A DNA stretch of 64,000 bases from contig NZ_CP027858.1 of the NCBI RefSeq assembly GCF_005519465.1, positions 3,534,001-3,598,000 of the forward strand, written 5' to 3'. Both the position numbers and the translations under genes were made by a program. The notes beneath the pieces are model-generated. The model made no database searches and was not told where the DNA came from. It worked only from the letters and a program-made list of their open reading frames with translations. This document shows positions 7,547 to 17,215 of this stretch, in pieces. The stretch's first letter is position 1. Each line of letters starts with the position of its first letter. The DNA is from Streptomyces clavuligerus. GTDB taxonomy: Bacteria > Actinomycetota > Actinomycetes > Streptomycetales > Streptomycetaceae.

Positions 7547-9937
7547 ATGTCGGTGACGGTGCCGGGAGGCGCGGAGCCGGGGAGACGGCGGCGTACCCCG
7601 CGTGCGCGGTCGCTGCGCGCGGTGTCGCTGGCGGTGGCGGTGTCGTTGACGGTGTCATGGGCGGTGATCGGCGGGGTGGCTCCGGCTGTCGCGGCCGGTG
7701 AGCCCGAGCGGGAGCGGCGGCCGGGTGTGGTGCTGCCGCCCGCTTCGGATACGGCGCGCCCGTCGGGCGCGGTACCGGACGCCGCCGTGGACACGCCGGG
7801 CGCGCCGGACGGCGCCGTGGGCGCGACCCGAAACGGAGCCGGAAGCGGAACCGGATCCGGAACTGGGGGGCCGGTGTCGGAACCATCCGTTCCGGATCTG
7901 GCGTGGTCGTCCGCGCTGCCGGACCCGCAGGACCGGTCTGCGATGCCGCCGTCCGTACCGCCGGTGGACCCCGTGTCCCCGGTGGGCCCCGCCGGGCAGC
8001 GGGCGAAGGAAGCGGAGGGCGCCGGGCAGCCGGAGCCGGACGAGGAGCAGTCGGACGAGGGGCTGTTGGACGGGGCGGAAGCGGAGGGGCCGCGTTCCCC
8101 GGTGGACCGGCGCCGTGCCGCGACCACCGTCACCCGGGGCGAGGGCTTCGTCGCCGTCGACTTCGACCTCGGGGACACGGCGCTGCCCGGGCGCGGCGGC
8201 TTCCGCGCCCCCGTCCGCGGCCAGCTCGTCCTCCCCGCGAGCGGCCGGGCGACGAAGCTGGTGCTGCTGAGTCATCTGCGCTCCGGCAACTGTTCGACGG
8301 GGGACATCGCCGACGGCGGTACGTTCGCGTACCCGTGCCCGGCGGGCAGTACGGAGGTCCGCTATGACCGGGGCTGGCGGTACCTGGCCGAGTCGCTGGC
8401 CCGCAAGGGGTACACCGCGCTGATCCCGGACCTCGGCCCGGTGTGGGTGGGGCACGAGGTCAAGGGCGCGTACGACCAGGTCGAGGCCGTCCTCAAGATC
8501 TTCGGGCGGCAACGGGACGCGCTCGCCGGCGCGGTGGAACGGGGGGAGCGGAGCTTCGGGACGGATCTGCGCGGCCGGGTGGATCTGCGGACCGCCGCGT
8601 TCGTGACCCACTCCCGCTCGGGGTACGCCGCCGAGCCGATCGCCCGGCGCTGGGCGTCCGGGCCGACTCGTATCCACAGCCAGTATCTGCTGGCGCCCGC
8701 GCTGGAGGACTCGGCGGAGGACCCGTACGGGCCGATGAGCGCGCCGCCCGCCGACATCCCCTGGCTGACGGTGATCGGCTCCGACGACGAGGACACCGGG
8801 CCCGCCGGGAGCGTCTACCTCTCCGATCACCTCGGGCAGCGCCGCGCCGCGCCCGCCGGGGCGGTCACTGTCAGGGGCTTCGGCCACAACTACTTCAACC
8901 GGGTGCTGTCCGCCGCCCGCGCGGACGACCGCATGGGCTGCGGGAACGGCTGTCCGGGCGCGCGCGAGCACGAGCGGCTGCTGACGCGGACCCTCGGGGC
9001 CTGGCTCGACCACACCGGCGGCCCGCGCCGGAGCACGGGGATCGCCGCGCTGGACGATGTCCGGGCCGCCGTGCCCCGTACGTTCGGGGGCGTCCCGGCG
9101 CGCTGGCTGATCGCGGGGACGCCGTCCGCGCGGCGGGAGTCCGTGCTCGCCCTGCCGCAGGCGGGAACAGCGCCGGGCCGGGCCCGGAAGACCTGGACGG
9201 CCTCCGGCGACGCCACGGCGCGTGCCTGCCGCCACTACCATCCGCAGGACCCGACACGGCGGCCCGGCAGCTGCGACGAGACCACGATGGGGCTGGTGCG
9301 CTCGACCACCAACCTCCTCCAGGTCCGCTGGCGGAAGAACGGCGCCGTGAGTGTCCCGATGCGGCTGCGGCATGTGCCCGAGGGGCTGGCCCTGCATCTG
9401 ATGCCCTTCGGCGCCACCGGCGAGGACTCCCCGGGGACCCCCGTCCGGCTGACCCTGCGGGACACGGCCGGCCGCACCGCGAGCGTCGATCTGCCCGCGA
9501 GCGATCCGGCGCTGGCGAACGTGGCGCGGGGCGAGCGCCCGGCGGGCTTCCAGATCAGTACGGTCCGGGTGCCGCTGAAGCGTTTCCGGGGGGTCGACCC
9601 GGCGAAGCTGGACCGGCTCACGGTCGGCGGCACGGGCCGAGCGGGCGGGATCATGCTCCGCCAGGCCGAGTTCACCGGCGGCGGGACCGGTACGAGGGCC
9701 GTCGGTTCCGGTGACACCGGCCGTGACGAGGGCCGCGGCGGCACCGGCCGGAGCGACCGGAGCGGCACCGACCGGGGTGGGGCCTCGGCCGACCGGGCCG
9801 CCCCGGGCGGCGGCGAGGCCGACCACATGCTCTCCGCGACCGGCGGCCACACCCTCAGCGCGGCGCTGCTCAGCCTCGCGCTGATCGCCATCGGCCTGAC
9901 CTTCGTCCGCCACTCCGGCGCGCGCCGCCGTCCCTGA
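7547..9937 (+). CDS. large secreted alpha/beta hydrolase-like surface protein
   Basis: This 796-aa protein starts at an ATG with a GGAGGG site. A twin-Arg-rich signal peptide (about 12-50) precedes a disordered Pro/Gly/Glu-rich region (about 50-190). The hydrolase-like domain (about 205-490) has a nucleophile elbow THSRS (Ser356), an acid in IGSDDEDTG (about Asp413) and His447 in GFGHNYF. A further domain (about 500-720) is probably beta-rich. The tail contains MLSATGG, a hydrophobic helix and SGARRRP, which resembles a divergent LxxTG sorting signal. The protein is predicted to be displayed on the cell wall. Enzymatic function is plausible because the triad is complete, but the substrate is unknown. 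An alternative is a membrane-anchored rather than sortase-linked protein. Confidence 0.75.
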   Translation: MSVTVPGGAEPGRRRRTPRARSLRAVSLAVAVSLTVSWAVIGGVAPAVAAGEPERERRPGVVLPPASDTARPSGAVPDAAVDTPGAPDGAVGATRNGAGSGTGSGTGGPVSEPSVPDLAWSSALPDPQDRSAMPPSVPPVDPVSPVGPAGQRAKEAEGAGQPEPDEEQSDEGLLDGAEAEGPRSPVDRRRAATTVTRGEGFVAVDFDLGDTALPGRGGFRAPVRGQLVLPASGRATKLVLLSHLRSGNCSTGDIADGGTFAYPCPAGSTEVRYDRGWRYLAESLARKGYTALIPDLGPVWVGHEVKGAYDQVEAVLKIFGRQRDALAGAVERGERSFGTDLRGRVDLRTAAFVTHSRSGYAAEPIARRWASGPTRIHSQYLLAPALEDSAEDPYGPMSAPPADIPWLTVIGSDDEDTGPAGSVYLSDHLGQRRAAPAGAVTVRGFGHNYFNRVLSAARADDRMGCGNGCPGAREHERLLTRTLGAWLDHTGGPRRSTGIAALDDVRAAVPRTFGGVPARWLIAGTPSARRESVLALPQAGTAPGRARKTWTASGDATARACRHYHPQDPTRRPGSCDETTMGLVRSTTNLLQVRWRKNGAVSVPMRLRHVPEGLALHLMPFGATGEDSPGTPVRLTLRDTAGRTASVDLPASDPALANVARGERPAGFQISTVRVPLKRFRGVDPAKLDRLTVGGTGRAGGIMLRQAEFTGGGTGTRAVGSGDTGRDEGRGGTGRSDRSGTDRGGASADRAAPGGGEADHMLSATGGHTLSAALLSLALIAIGLTFVRHSGARRRP

Positions 9938-10071
9938 CGCGTCCGCGGGTGATCGCGGTGTGTCCCGCCGGTGGGGCCGTGCGCCGTGACCACGGATGCG
10001 TTCAGCCGTCCGGGCCGCAGGCCGTGATCGCGGGTACGGGCTTTCGCGCGGGAGCCCGTACCCTCGGACGG

Positions 10072-10476
10072 ATGCGACAGTCGCCCGCCGCCCTGGTCCA
10101 GCAGTTCCACCACGCCTTCGGCCTGGACGCCCGCCGGGCCCCGGCCGAGATCCCGCCCGAGCTGGCGGCCCACCGCCAGGACCTCCTCGCGGAGGAGTTC
10201 GCCGAGGTCTCGGAGGTCGCGGTGACCGGCCCGCTCGACCACCTCGCCCAGGAACTGGCCGATGTCGTCTACATCGCGTACGGCACCGCCCTGGTCCACG
10301 GCATCGACCTCGACGAGGTCCTCGCCGAGGTCCACCGCGCCAACATGTCCAAGCTCGGCCCGGACCACACCCCCGTCCGCCGCCCTGACGGCAAGGTCCT
10401 CAAGGGACCCCACTACCGCGCTCCGGACATCGCCTCGGTCCTCCGCGCGCAGGGCTGGACCCCGCCGGAGCAGTGA
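10072..10476 (+). CDS. MazG-like nucleotide pyrophosphohydrolase
   Basis: This 134-aa protein of the all-alpha NTP-pyrophosphatase (MazG/phosphoribosyl-ATP pyrophosphohydrolase) superfamily contains the EEFAEVSEV helix and the ELADVVYIAYG helix, which supply the acidic Mg2+ ligands. Family members hydrolyse NTPs to NMP and pyrophosphate as housekeeping or stress functions. The start at 10072 (MRQSPAALV) matches the usual N-terminus better than the longer frame from 9949. The gene is convergent with the GntR regulator. Confidence 0.85.
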   Translation: MRQSPAALVQQFHHAFGLDARRAPAEIPPELAAHRQDLLAEEFAEVSEVAVTGPLDHLAQELADVVYIAYGTALVHGIDLDEVLAEVHRANMSKLGPDHTPVRRPDGKVLKGPHYRAPDIASVLRAQGWTPPEQ

Positions 10477-10542
10477 CCGTCGACCGGTCACGGATGCCCT
10501 TGAGCGGGCGGTGCCCTCGGTCAGGCGTGCGTGCGGGCGGAC

Positions 10543-11265
10543 TCAGGGCTGGTACTCGTATCCGATGGTGAAGCGGGGCGGCAGGCACCACTCGCCGTAC
10601 TCCACGACCCCTTCGGTGTCGGACCACCGGTGCGCCCCGGCGAAGATCGGCGATCCGACGGGGAGCCCCAGCGCGCCCGCCTCGCGGGCGTCGGCCTCCC
10701 GGGCGTGTATGTCGTCGCGGGCGTGGGTGATCCTCCGGCCGGTGGCCTCCAGGACCCGCGCGGTGATGCCGTGGTTCTTGCCGGGGGCGGTGCTCAGCAG
10801 TTCCGGGACGAGGACGGCGAACGGGGCCGGGTACCAGGTCACCGCGAAGACCGTCCGGGTGCGCCCCCGTCCGGCCAGCCATTCACGGCGCACCACCTGG
10901 TCGCCCGGGTCGAGATCGAAGATCTCCGCCACGTACAGCGGCGGGACGACCAGTTCGGCGGCGGTCACCCGGCTGGTCTCGCCCTCGGCGAGGAAGGACT
11001 TCACCCGCTGCACCCGGGCGAGCCGGTCGCGTGCGGAGAGTGTCCAGCGGGGGTCGTCGCTCACATAGGTGCCGCGAGGGGTGGTGCGGATGAAGTGCTC
11101 CACCTGGAGGGCCTGGAGCGCGCGGGAGACGGTGGCCGCCGCCACCTGCCACTGGCCGCTGATCTCCCGGTTCGTGGGGAGTCTCGATCCGGGGGCCAGC
11201 TCTCCCGAGAGGATGCGCTCCCGGAAGTGGTCGGCGATCTTCGCGAAGGTCTTCTCGCTGGGCAT
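10543..11265 (-). CDS. GntR/HutC-family transcriptional regulator
   Basis: This 240-aa regulator has an N-terminal winged helix-turn-helix (residues about 3-70, with LAPGSRLPTNREISGQWQVAAATVSRAL typical of GntR, quoted here in part: PTNREISGQW). A UTRA effector-binding domain covers about 90-235. It would bind DNA as a dimer and respond to a small metabolite, often a sugar phosphate or amino-acid derivative. The gene lies 88 bp downstream of an XRE regulator transcribed in the same direction. Its target is not evident from context. Confidence 0.9.
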   Translation of the reverse strand: MPSEKTFAKIADHFRERILSGELAPGSRLPTNREISGQWQVAAATVSRALQALQVEHFIRTTPRGTYVSDDPRWTLSARDRLARVQRVKSFLAEGETSRVTAAELVVPPLYVAEIFDLDPGDQVVRREWLAGRGRTRTVFAVTWYPAPFAVLVPELLSTAPGKNHGITARVLEATGRRITHARDDIHAREADAREAGALGLPVGSPIFAGAHRWSDTEGVVEYGEWCLPPRFTIGYEYQP

Positions 11266-11353
11266 GTCCCCTGCCTCTCAGGGATGATGGGCCGTTTCCG
11301 GGCTCCGGGCTCCGGGAACGGGGCTCCGGGAACGGAACGAAGGACGCGCGCGG

Positions 11354-12121
11354 TCAGTCACCGGCCGTCGGGCTCCAGGGCTCCGCTCGTCCCCACAGCT
11401 CCTCGGCGTGCTCGGCGAACCGGTCGAACATGCCTGACGCGCCGTGCCGCCGCAGATGCAGCAGGGGCGAGTCATGGCCCACGAGCCGGGCGAGATGGGG
11501 CGTCACGAGGGCCTCGCCGTCGAACCGGAAGACGGACAGGCCCACATGGCTGGTGGCGTCCCGGGGGGAGGACATCCGGGCCTCCACACCCGCCACCGGA
11601 CCGAGCCGCGTCAACTGTTCCAGCGTGGTCCTGATCCGGGCCGACACGGTGAGGGCGACGTCCTCGATCTCCTCCCGCTGCCGGGTGACCGTCCCATCCG
11701 GGTCCCCGACGAGGAAACGGACGCGGCAGCCCGACTCGGCCTTCCTCCGGACCGTCTCCGCGAAGTGCGGCACCTGCGTCCAGAGGAAATAGCCGGTGTA
11801 GCCCGCGAGAAAGATGTCCGTCCGTGCCGACGCGACCAACTCGGCCCACACCGTGGACGGACACGCCGATCGATACGGGTAGCTCTGGACGATCTCCCGG
11901 TCGCCGCCGGTCTTCACACGCTCCTGTACAGCCTTCGGCCACAACATCTCTTCGTCCACTCCCAATGCCCGGCAGGCGTCCGCCCGGTTCCTTGCGTGCG
12001 GTGTCAGATCAGCATCGCCCACCCATCTCTCCACCTGTTTGGTGGAGACGCCCACCCGGTGCGCGAGCTGGCGGGGGGACAGACCCGCGTCGCCCATGGC
12101 AGAGCGAAGAGCCTCGTTCAC
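11354..12121 (-). CDS. XRE-family regulator with PLD-like C-terminal domain
   Basis: This 255-aa protein begins with an XRE helix-turn-helix (about residues 5-60; LSPRQLAHRVGVSTKQVERW). A C-terminal region (about 85-250) starting IFLAGYTGYFLW resembles the DUF5919/phospholipase-D-like domain often found behind HTH domains in Streptomyces. HKD catalytic motifs are not clear, so this half is probably a sensor or binding domain rather than a nuclease. It is followed on the same strand by the GntR gene and diverges from a small cysteine-containing gene. Confidence 0.8.
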   Translation of the reverse strand: MNEALRSAMGDAGLSPRQLAHRVGVSTKQVERWVGDADLTPHARNRADACRALGVDEEMLWPKAVQERVKTGGDREIVQSYPYRSACPSTVWAELVASARTDIFLAGYTGYFLWTQVPHFAETVRRKAESGCRVRFLVGDPDGTVTRQREEIEDVALTVSARIRTTLEQLTRLGPVAGVEARMSSPRDATSHVGLSVFRFDGEALVTPHLARLVGHDSPLLHLRRHGASGMFDRFAEHAEELWGRAEPWSPTAGD

Positions 12122-12304
12122 GTCAACCCCTTGGCATGACCTTTTGGGCTTTCTTCGACCCTAGTGGGAGGCGTCCCAACTGTCCTGAGAATCAGCGATA
12201 TACGTCCGCGAGGGTGGCCGACGATGGTGCCTCGACCCGGCCCGGTGAGCCCCCGCCGTCGGCGGTTCCGTGCTCTCAGCCGCCCCCCACCCCGGAGACC
12301 GACC

Positions 12305-12538
12305 ATGTGTCAGCCCCCTTCCTCCGCCCCCTTCCCGCGCGGCGGATTCCTGGCGCTCAATCCGATCGCGTACCCCCCGTGCGCCTGCCCGGACCCGCGC
12401 TGCACGCTCAAGGAGCCCCGGCGGCGCGAGGACGGGAACGCTGAGAACTACGGGGACTCGTCCGCGCTCGTCGGTCTCCGGAAGCGGATGCGCGCCGACA
12501 ACGAGCGGCGGAACACGTTCGGGAACCACGGCCGGTGA
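12305..12538 (+). CDS. small Cys-containing protein of unknown function
   Basis: This predicted 77-aa protein starts at ATG 12305 with a GGAGA site seven bases upstream. It contains a compact YPPCACPDPRCTL motif that could bind a metal, and a basic C-terminus (LRKRMRADNERRNTFGNHGR). It diverges from the XRE regulator, a layout common for small accessory proteins in Streptomyces regulator loci. I do not recognise the family. A longer in-frame version from 12164 is less likely. Confidence 0.5.
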   Translation: MCQPPSSAPFPRGGFLALNPIAYPPCACPDPRCTLKEPRRREDGNAENYGDSSALVGLRKRMRADNERRNTFGNHGR

Positions 12539-12748
12539 AGCGGCGGCGTTCGCCCTCGTACGAGATTCTCGCCGGGCTGGTCGGGACGCTGCCGGCCTGC
12601 TCGCCGGGGATCGCGGTCAGTGGGGGGGCCGGGACCGGACGGGAGCGGTGAACGGGCCCACCGGTACGGGAAACCGGCGGGCCCAGGGCGGGGTCCGGTT
12701 CAGAGCGCGATGAGCCGGACCCGGTTGCCGCAGAGCCTCGACTGAGGG

Positions 12749-14044
12749 TCAGCCCGCCGACGCACCGCCCCGTGTCCGTGACGGCACCGGAACCGGCTCC
12801 GGCAGGCGGAGCACCAGGCCCGCGACCGGCTTCGGGCCGAACGAGGTCGACTTGCGCGGCAGCAGCACCCCCGTCTCGGCCAGGGTCCGCACCGTCGGCT
12901 CGTCCATGGTGGGGAGCAGCACCGCGACCCCGTTCCCCGGGGCCGCCACCGAGCCGGTCGCCAGGCGGGCGTCGTGGACGTGGTGGACCGCGCCCGGCAG
13001 GTCCGGTACCGACCAGGCCAGCTCCAGGAGGAGGTGGTCCGCGACGGCCGTCGGCAGCGCGCGCCAGGCGGCCGGGTGGCCGGAGAGGGCGCGGGTCAGT
13101 GCCCGGGGCCGGGGCTCGGTGACGCTCCAGGCGCCGCCGCCCCCGGCGAGGACGATCTCCCCCGCTCCGGGCGGCCGGGGCCCGCCGGGCAGTGCCCGCA
13201 CCCGGGCCACCTCCGCCGCCGCCGCGACCGCCTTCTCCGCGTCCAGCGCCGGAACCACCCGGTGCACCGCCGACAGCCGCAGCGGATGTGTCTCCTGGTC
13301 GACGAGGAGCGCCAGAGTCCGGCCCCACGGGCCGTGCGGCTGCCGTGCCGCGAGCCGCAGACAGGCCGCGTACCGGTGGTGCCCGTCGGCGATCAGCGCA
13401 CGGCCCCGGGCCGGGTGCGCGGCGACGAGGGCCTGATCCGCCGGGTCCGTGCACGCCCACAGCGCATGGGTCAGCCCACCGTCCCGCGCGGTCGCCAGCG
13501 GCGGCCCCGCCGTCACCCGTTCCAGGATCTCCGTCGGCGGGGGACCGGGCGCCCGATATCCCAGCAGCAGCTGCTCCAACTGCGCCCGCAGCCCGGCGAG
13601 ATGCGCCGTCCGCCGGTCCACGACATGTTCCCGTACCCCCTCGTGCGGCAGGATCGGCACGCTCCCCGCGACCGGCGGCGTGAGGTCCAGTTCGCCGATC
13701 ACCCCGCGCTGGAGCAGTTCCCCGTCCGCGCGCTGCTCGTAGACGTAGAGCGCGGGCCGCGCGTCCCGTATCAGCACGCCCCGTTCGAGCCAGCGCGCGA
13801 GCTGCCGGGACGCCTCCTCCGGGCGGGCCGAGTAGAGCAGCCGGGCCAGGTGGTGCGGTCGGCGGCGCAGCGCCAGCGCGTGGGCGGGGCGCTGGTCGTC
13901 GTAGGGCGGACAGACCACCCGCGACAGGTCCCCGGCGGCGGCCCGCGCGTACCGCACCGCCCGGAACGGCCGTATACGCAGTCCCGAAGACGAAGACGAA
14001 GGGGGAGAGGGAGGCAAAGACGAGGAGGGGGAGGGGGAGGGCAT
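12749..14044 (-). CDS. DUF1015 family protein
   Basis: This 431-aa member of the DUF1015 (COG4198) family begins at an ATG with a GAAAGGACC site. The first 20 residues are low-complexity Ser/Pro. The family hallmark appears as LIADGHHRYAACLRL near residue 215. That DGHHR signature is shared with the ParB/Srx-like free-serine kinases SerK and SbnI that make O-phosphoserine. The likeness is suggestive only, and a kinase role is inference. The gene is the last of a three-gene unit after a PLP synthase and an MFS exporter, 68 bp downstream of the latter. If it makes O-phosphoserine, it would supply the PLP enzyme two genes upstream. Confidence 0.8.
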   Translation of the reverse strand: MPSPSPSSSLPPSPPSSSSSGLRIRPFRAVRYARAAAGDLSRVVCPPYDDQRPAHALALRRRPHHLARLLYSARPEEASRQLARWLERGVLIRDARPALYVYEQRADGELLQRGVIGELDLTPPVAGSVPILPHEGVREHVVDRRTAHLAGLRAQLEQLLLGYRAPGPPPTEILERVTAGPPLATARDGGLTHALWACTDPADQALVAAHPARGRALIADGHHRYAACLRLAARQPHGPWGRTLALLVDQETHPLRLSAVHRVVPALDAEKAVAAAAEVARVRALPGGPRPPGAGEIVLAGGGGAWSVTEPRPRALTRALSGHPAAWRALPTAVADHLLLELAWSVPDLPGAVHHVHDARLATGSVAAPGNGVAVLLPTMDEPTVRTLAETGVLLPRKSTSFGPKPVAGLVLRLPEPVPVPSRTRGGASAG

Positions 14045-14112
14045 GGCAGGTCCTTTCGGCGGACGGGGGGAGAGGGGCGGCCCCGGCCTCCGGAGCCGCC
14101 CCGTGGCATACC

Positions 14113-15399
14113 TCAGGCGACGGACGCGGACTCCGGCCGCACCAGTCGGCCCGTGCGGTGCAACCCGTGCAGCGCCAGCGCGCACAGCGCCCCGAGACCC
14201 GTCAGCGCCAGCCACGGCAGCGCCGCGACCTCCGCCTCCCGGGCCGCGTCCAGCGCCGCCCCGGTGAGCAGATTGCCCACCGTGATCCCGATGCCGCAGA
14301 TGGTGTTGTAGAGCCCGTAGTGCGTGGCGACCAGCCGGTCCCCGGAGAGCCGGACGATGGTGTCCATCTCGAACGGGTACGCGATCATCGTCCCGACCGC
14401 GAGCAGCAGCGCGGCCAGCGCCGGCGGCCCGGCGGCGAGCAGCCACCGCCCCGCGCCGCCCGCCGGGACGTCCGCCGCCGGGACCGCCGTCGCCGCCAGC
14501 AGCGGCAGGAACGCTGCCGCCATTACCAGCAGCCCCCACACCAGCGCCCGCCCGGGCTCCGCCCTGGCCCTGCACCAGGCGGTGACCCGGGTCTGGAAGA
14601 GGATCGTCGTCAGCCCGGATACGGCGAAGAGCACCGCCACCGCCGCCGTGCCGAAGTCCCCGTCCCCGCCCAGTCTCCGGACCTCCAGCGGCAGCGCGAG
14701 ATAGACCTGGAAGGTCAGCACATACGAGCCGATCATCGCCCCCGCGAAGAGCAGGAAGGGGCGGTTGCCCAGAATCCCGCGCCAGGTGGAGCGCAGCGTG
14801 GCCCCGTCGCCCCGGGGGGCCTCGGACCGGCGCGCGGGCAGGGACCGTATCTGGACGAGGCTCAGCACCGCGAACACCCCGGCGGCCACCAGGCAGGTCA
14901 CCGTGAAGCTCACCCCCGTCAGCGCCATCCCGACCAGCGGGCCGAGCAGGATGCCCGCCTGGTAGAAGACGTTGAAGAGCGCGAACGCCTCCACCCGCCG
15001 CTCGCCCGCGTCCAGCGCCAGATACGCCCGCACGGCGGGGTTGAACAGCGCCCCGGCGAGCCCGGTCGCGGCGGACGCGGCCAGCAGCGCGGCCGGCGAG
15101 TCCACCAGGCCGAGCGCCGCGAAACCGACCGTCCGCAGCACACATCCGGCGACGATGAGCGGCTTGTAGCCGAAACGGTCGGCGAGCGCGCCGCCGACCA
15201 GGAACATGCCCTGCTGGCTGAAGTTCCGCACACCGAGGATCAGGCCCACGGTCCAGCCCGCGAGGGCGAGCGAGCCGGAGAGATGGGCGGCCAGATACGG
15301 CATGAGCATGTAGAAGCCCAGATTGATGGTGAACTGGTTCACCATCAGCAACTGGACGCTGCGCTCGTACGACCGCATCTGCCGCAGGGTGTCCCTCAC
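14113..15399 (-). CDS. MFS exporter
   Basis: This 428-aa, roughly 12-helix major facilitator protein includes [15 protein letters not shown], a typical MFS loop 2-3 motif. It probably exports the product of the adjacent PLP enzyme, or acts as a drug efflux pump. The GTG start overlaps the stop of the upstream PLP synthase gene by 4 bp (GTGA), so expression is translationally coupled. An ATG 21 bases further in is an alternative start. Confidence 0.88.
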   Translation of the reverse strand: MRDTLRQMRSYERSVQLLMVNQFTINLGFYMLMPYLAAHLSGSLALAGWTVGLILGVRNFSQQGMFLVGGALADRFGYKPLIVAGCVLRTVGFAALGLVDSPAALLAASAATGLAGALFNPAVRAYLALDAGERRVEAFALFNVFYQAGILLGPLVGMALTGVSFTVTCLVAAGVFAVLSLVQIRSLPARRSEAPRGDGATLRSTWRGILGNRPFLLFAGAMIGSYVLTFQVYLALPLEVRRLGGDGDFGTAAVAVLFAVSGLTTILFQTRVTAWCRARAEPGRALVWGLLVMAAAFLPLLAATAVPAADVPAGGAGRWLLAAGPPALAALLLAVGTMIAYPFEMDTIVRLSGDRLVATHYGLYNTICGIGITVGNLLTGAALDAAREAEVAALPWLALTGLGALCALALHGLHRTGRLVRPESASVA

Positions 15400-16730
15400 C
15401 TGCCGTCGCCCTTCCCGAGCGGGCCCTCGCCGAGCGGGCTGTCCCCGCGCGAGCCCTCTCCGAGCGGGCCGTCCCCGAGCGCGCTGTCCCCGCCGGGTCC
15501 GGAACGGAGGGTCAGCGGGTCGACGACGGACGCGCACCGGGTCCAGCGGGTGATCTGCTTCTCGTCCATCCGGCCCACCACCTCGGGCTCGGGCGCGGGC
15601 GGGCCGTCCAGCAGCCCGTGCGCCGCGCAGTAGTCGTCGTCGTAGACCGTGCCGAGGTAGCGCTGCGGACCGTCGGGGAAGACGGCGGCGATCCGGGTGT
15701 CGGCGGGCAGGGTGCGGGCGAGCCAGCCCGCGACGAGGGCGACCGCGCCGACGCTCCAGCCGCCGGTGGCGTAGTGGGAGGTCGCGAGCGCCCGGCAGGT
15801 CCACACGGCCTCGGCGGGGGCCACCCAGTGCACCTCGGAGAAGTGGTCGTAGGCGACATTGCGCGGATAGATGCTGGAGCCGAGGCCCCGCATCAGCCGG
15901 GGCCGGGCCTCCTGGCCGAAGATGGTGGAGCCGATGGTGTCCACACCGATCAGCCGGAGCCGGGGATAGAGCTGGCGCAGCACCCGCGAGACCCCCGCGG
16001 AGTGGCCGCCGGTGCCCACGCTGCACACCAGGACGTCGATATGGCGCAGTTCCGCGGCGAGTTCGAGGGCGAGCGGGGTGTACGCGGTGGTGTTGTCGGG
16101 GTTGTTGTACTGGTCGGGGCACCAGGAACCGGGGTACTGCTCCAGCAGCCGGTTCACCCGGTCCCGGCGGGCCTGCTGCCAGCCGCCGGTGGGGTGCGCT
16201 TCGGAGACCACGTTGACCTGGGCGCCGTACGCGTTCAGCAGCCGGGTCATCGACCCTTCCAGACCGGGGTCGGTGACCAGGGTGACCGGGTGGCCGTAGA
16301 CCATTCCGGCCAGGGCGAGGCCCAGCCCCAGGGTGCCGCTGGTGGACTCGATGATCCGGCCGCCGGGGCGCAGGTCGCCCCGGGCACGGGCCCGTTCGAC
16401 CATGTGCAGCGCGGGCCGGTCCTTGATCCCGCCGGGGTTGAAGCCCTCCAGCTTGGCCCAGAAGCCCCGTTCGCCGGCGGTGAAGGGCTCGGTGACGCGG
16501 AGCAGCGGGGTGTTGCCGACCAGGCCGGACAGCGCGGTCCGTGCGGTCCGTGCGGTCTGTGCGGTCTGTGCGGTCCGTGCGGTCCGTGCGGCGGGGCCGG
16601 AGGACGGGGAAGGGACCTCGGGCACCGCGGGTGCGCCGGACGTGCCGGACGCGGCAGGTGTGCCGGGCACAGAAGGCGTGGGGGAAGTACGGGAGGACCG
16701 GGGCGAGCCGGTCGCGGGGGAGGTCGTCAT
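15396..16730 (-). CDS. cysteine-synthase-like PLP enzyme (fold type II)
   Basis: This 444-aa enzyme of the cysteine synthase/cystathionine beta-synthase family has the core GNTPLLRV, the PLP lysine in [11 protein letters not shown], the substrate loop [12 protein letters not shown] and the phosphate-binding [11 protein letters not shown]. It is expected to do beta-replacement on an activated serine (O-acetyl-, O-phospho- or O-succinylserine) with a sulfur or amine nucleophile. Unusually, it has about 70 disordered N-terminal residues including a 9-base repeat (ART/AQT units) and a Gly/Asp-rich C-terminal tail. The ATG at 16730 is chosen; a GTG six bases earlier has a slightly better GAAGAGAG site. 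It heads a unit with the MFS and DUF1015 genes, which points to a small-molecule pathway rather than housekeeping cysteine synthesis. Confidence 0.85.
   Translation of the reverse strand: MTTSPATGSPRSSRTSPTPSVPGTPAASGTSGAPAVPEVPSPSSGPAARTARTAQTAQTARTARTALSGLVGNTPLLRVTEPFTAGERGFWAKLEGFNPGGIKDRPALHMVERARARGDLRPGGRIIESTSGTLGLGLALAGMVYGHPVTLVTDPGLEGSMTRLLNAYGAQVNVVSEAHPTGGWQQARRDRVNRLLEQYPGSWCPDQYNNPDNTTAYTPLALELAAELRHIDVLVCSVGTGGHSAGVSRVLRQLYPRLRLIGVDTIGSTIFGQEARPRLMRGLGSSIYPRNVAYDHFSEVHWVAPAEAVWTCRALATSHYATGGWSVGAVALVAGWLARTLPADTRIAAVFPDGPQRYLGTVYDDDYCAAHGLLDGPPAPEPEVVGRMDEKQITRWTRCASVVDPLTLRSGPGGDSALGDGPLGEGSRGDSPLGEGPLGKGDGR
16534..16587. repeat. 9-bp in-frame minisatellite in the PLP enzyme N-terminus
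   Basis: Six consecutive copies of GCGGTCCGT or GCGGTCTGT encode Ala-Arg-Thr/Ala-Gln-Thr units on the minus strand. Because the unit is a multiple of three, copy-number change would not shift the frame. Confidence 0.9.
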
Positions 16731-17215
16731 CGTCACAGCTCTCTTCGTGGGCGGCTGACGGGGATGCGCGCGGGTGCGGCTGAAAGACACTTCGCGAAAA
16801 CGCCGTGTCCGGGTGAATGACGTTGTTCGGGTGCAGGAACAAGGGCAGGGGAAAACGGCACGGTTCCTCCGGACGCCGCCTTTCCCGGGTAATTCCGGGC
16901 AGGGCGAAGGAACGAGGGTGACGGTGGGGAAAAAGGGGGACGTGCCGTCGAAAGCCCGTATGTCTGGGGGCGGTCGTCCTGCTTCTGCCGGATATGAAAA
17001 CCCGGTAGGGCGGTAGGGCCCGGTGGGAGAGGAGAGAGCAGGGGGACGCCGGGGGACGAGGTCGGGCGGCCGGTCCGGGAAAGCGCGTGCCACGCCGGGG
17101 CGGCGGGTCCCGGAGGCCGGTCGGGAAGACCTGCCACGAGGGGGTGCGCGGGGTGCGGAAAGGGCCCGTTACGGGTCAGTCGACCGGCCCGGGGCGGTGG
17201 AGCCGGGCTACGGGC
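16731..17215. promoter_or_regulatory. intergenic region upstream of the PLP synthase unit
   Basis: This stretch of about 485 bases has no supported gene. It must contain the promoter of the minus-strand PLP synthase/MFS/DUF1015 unit. The part from 16780 to 16960 is relatively AT-rich, with several GAA/AAC runs. I see no clear operator and no iron box. Confidence 0.4.
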
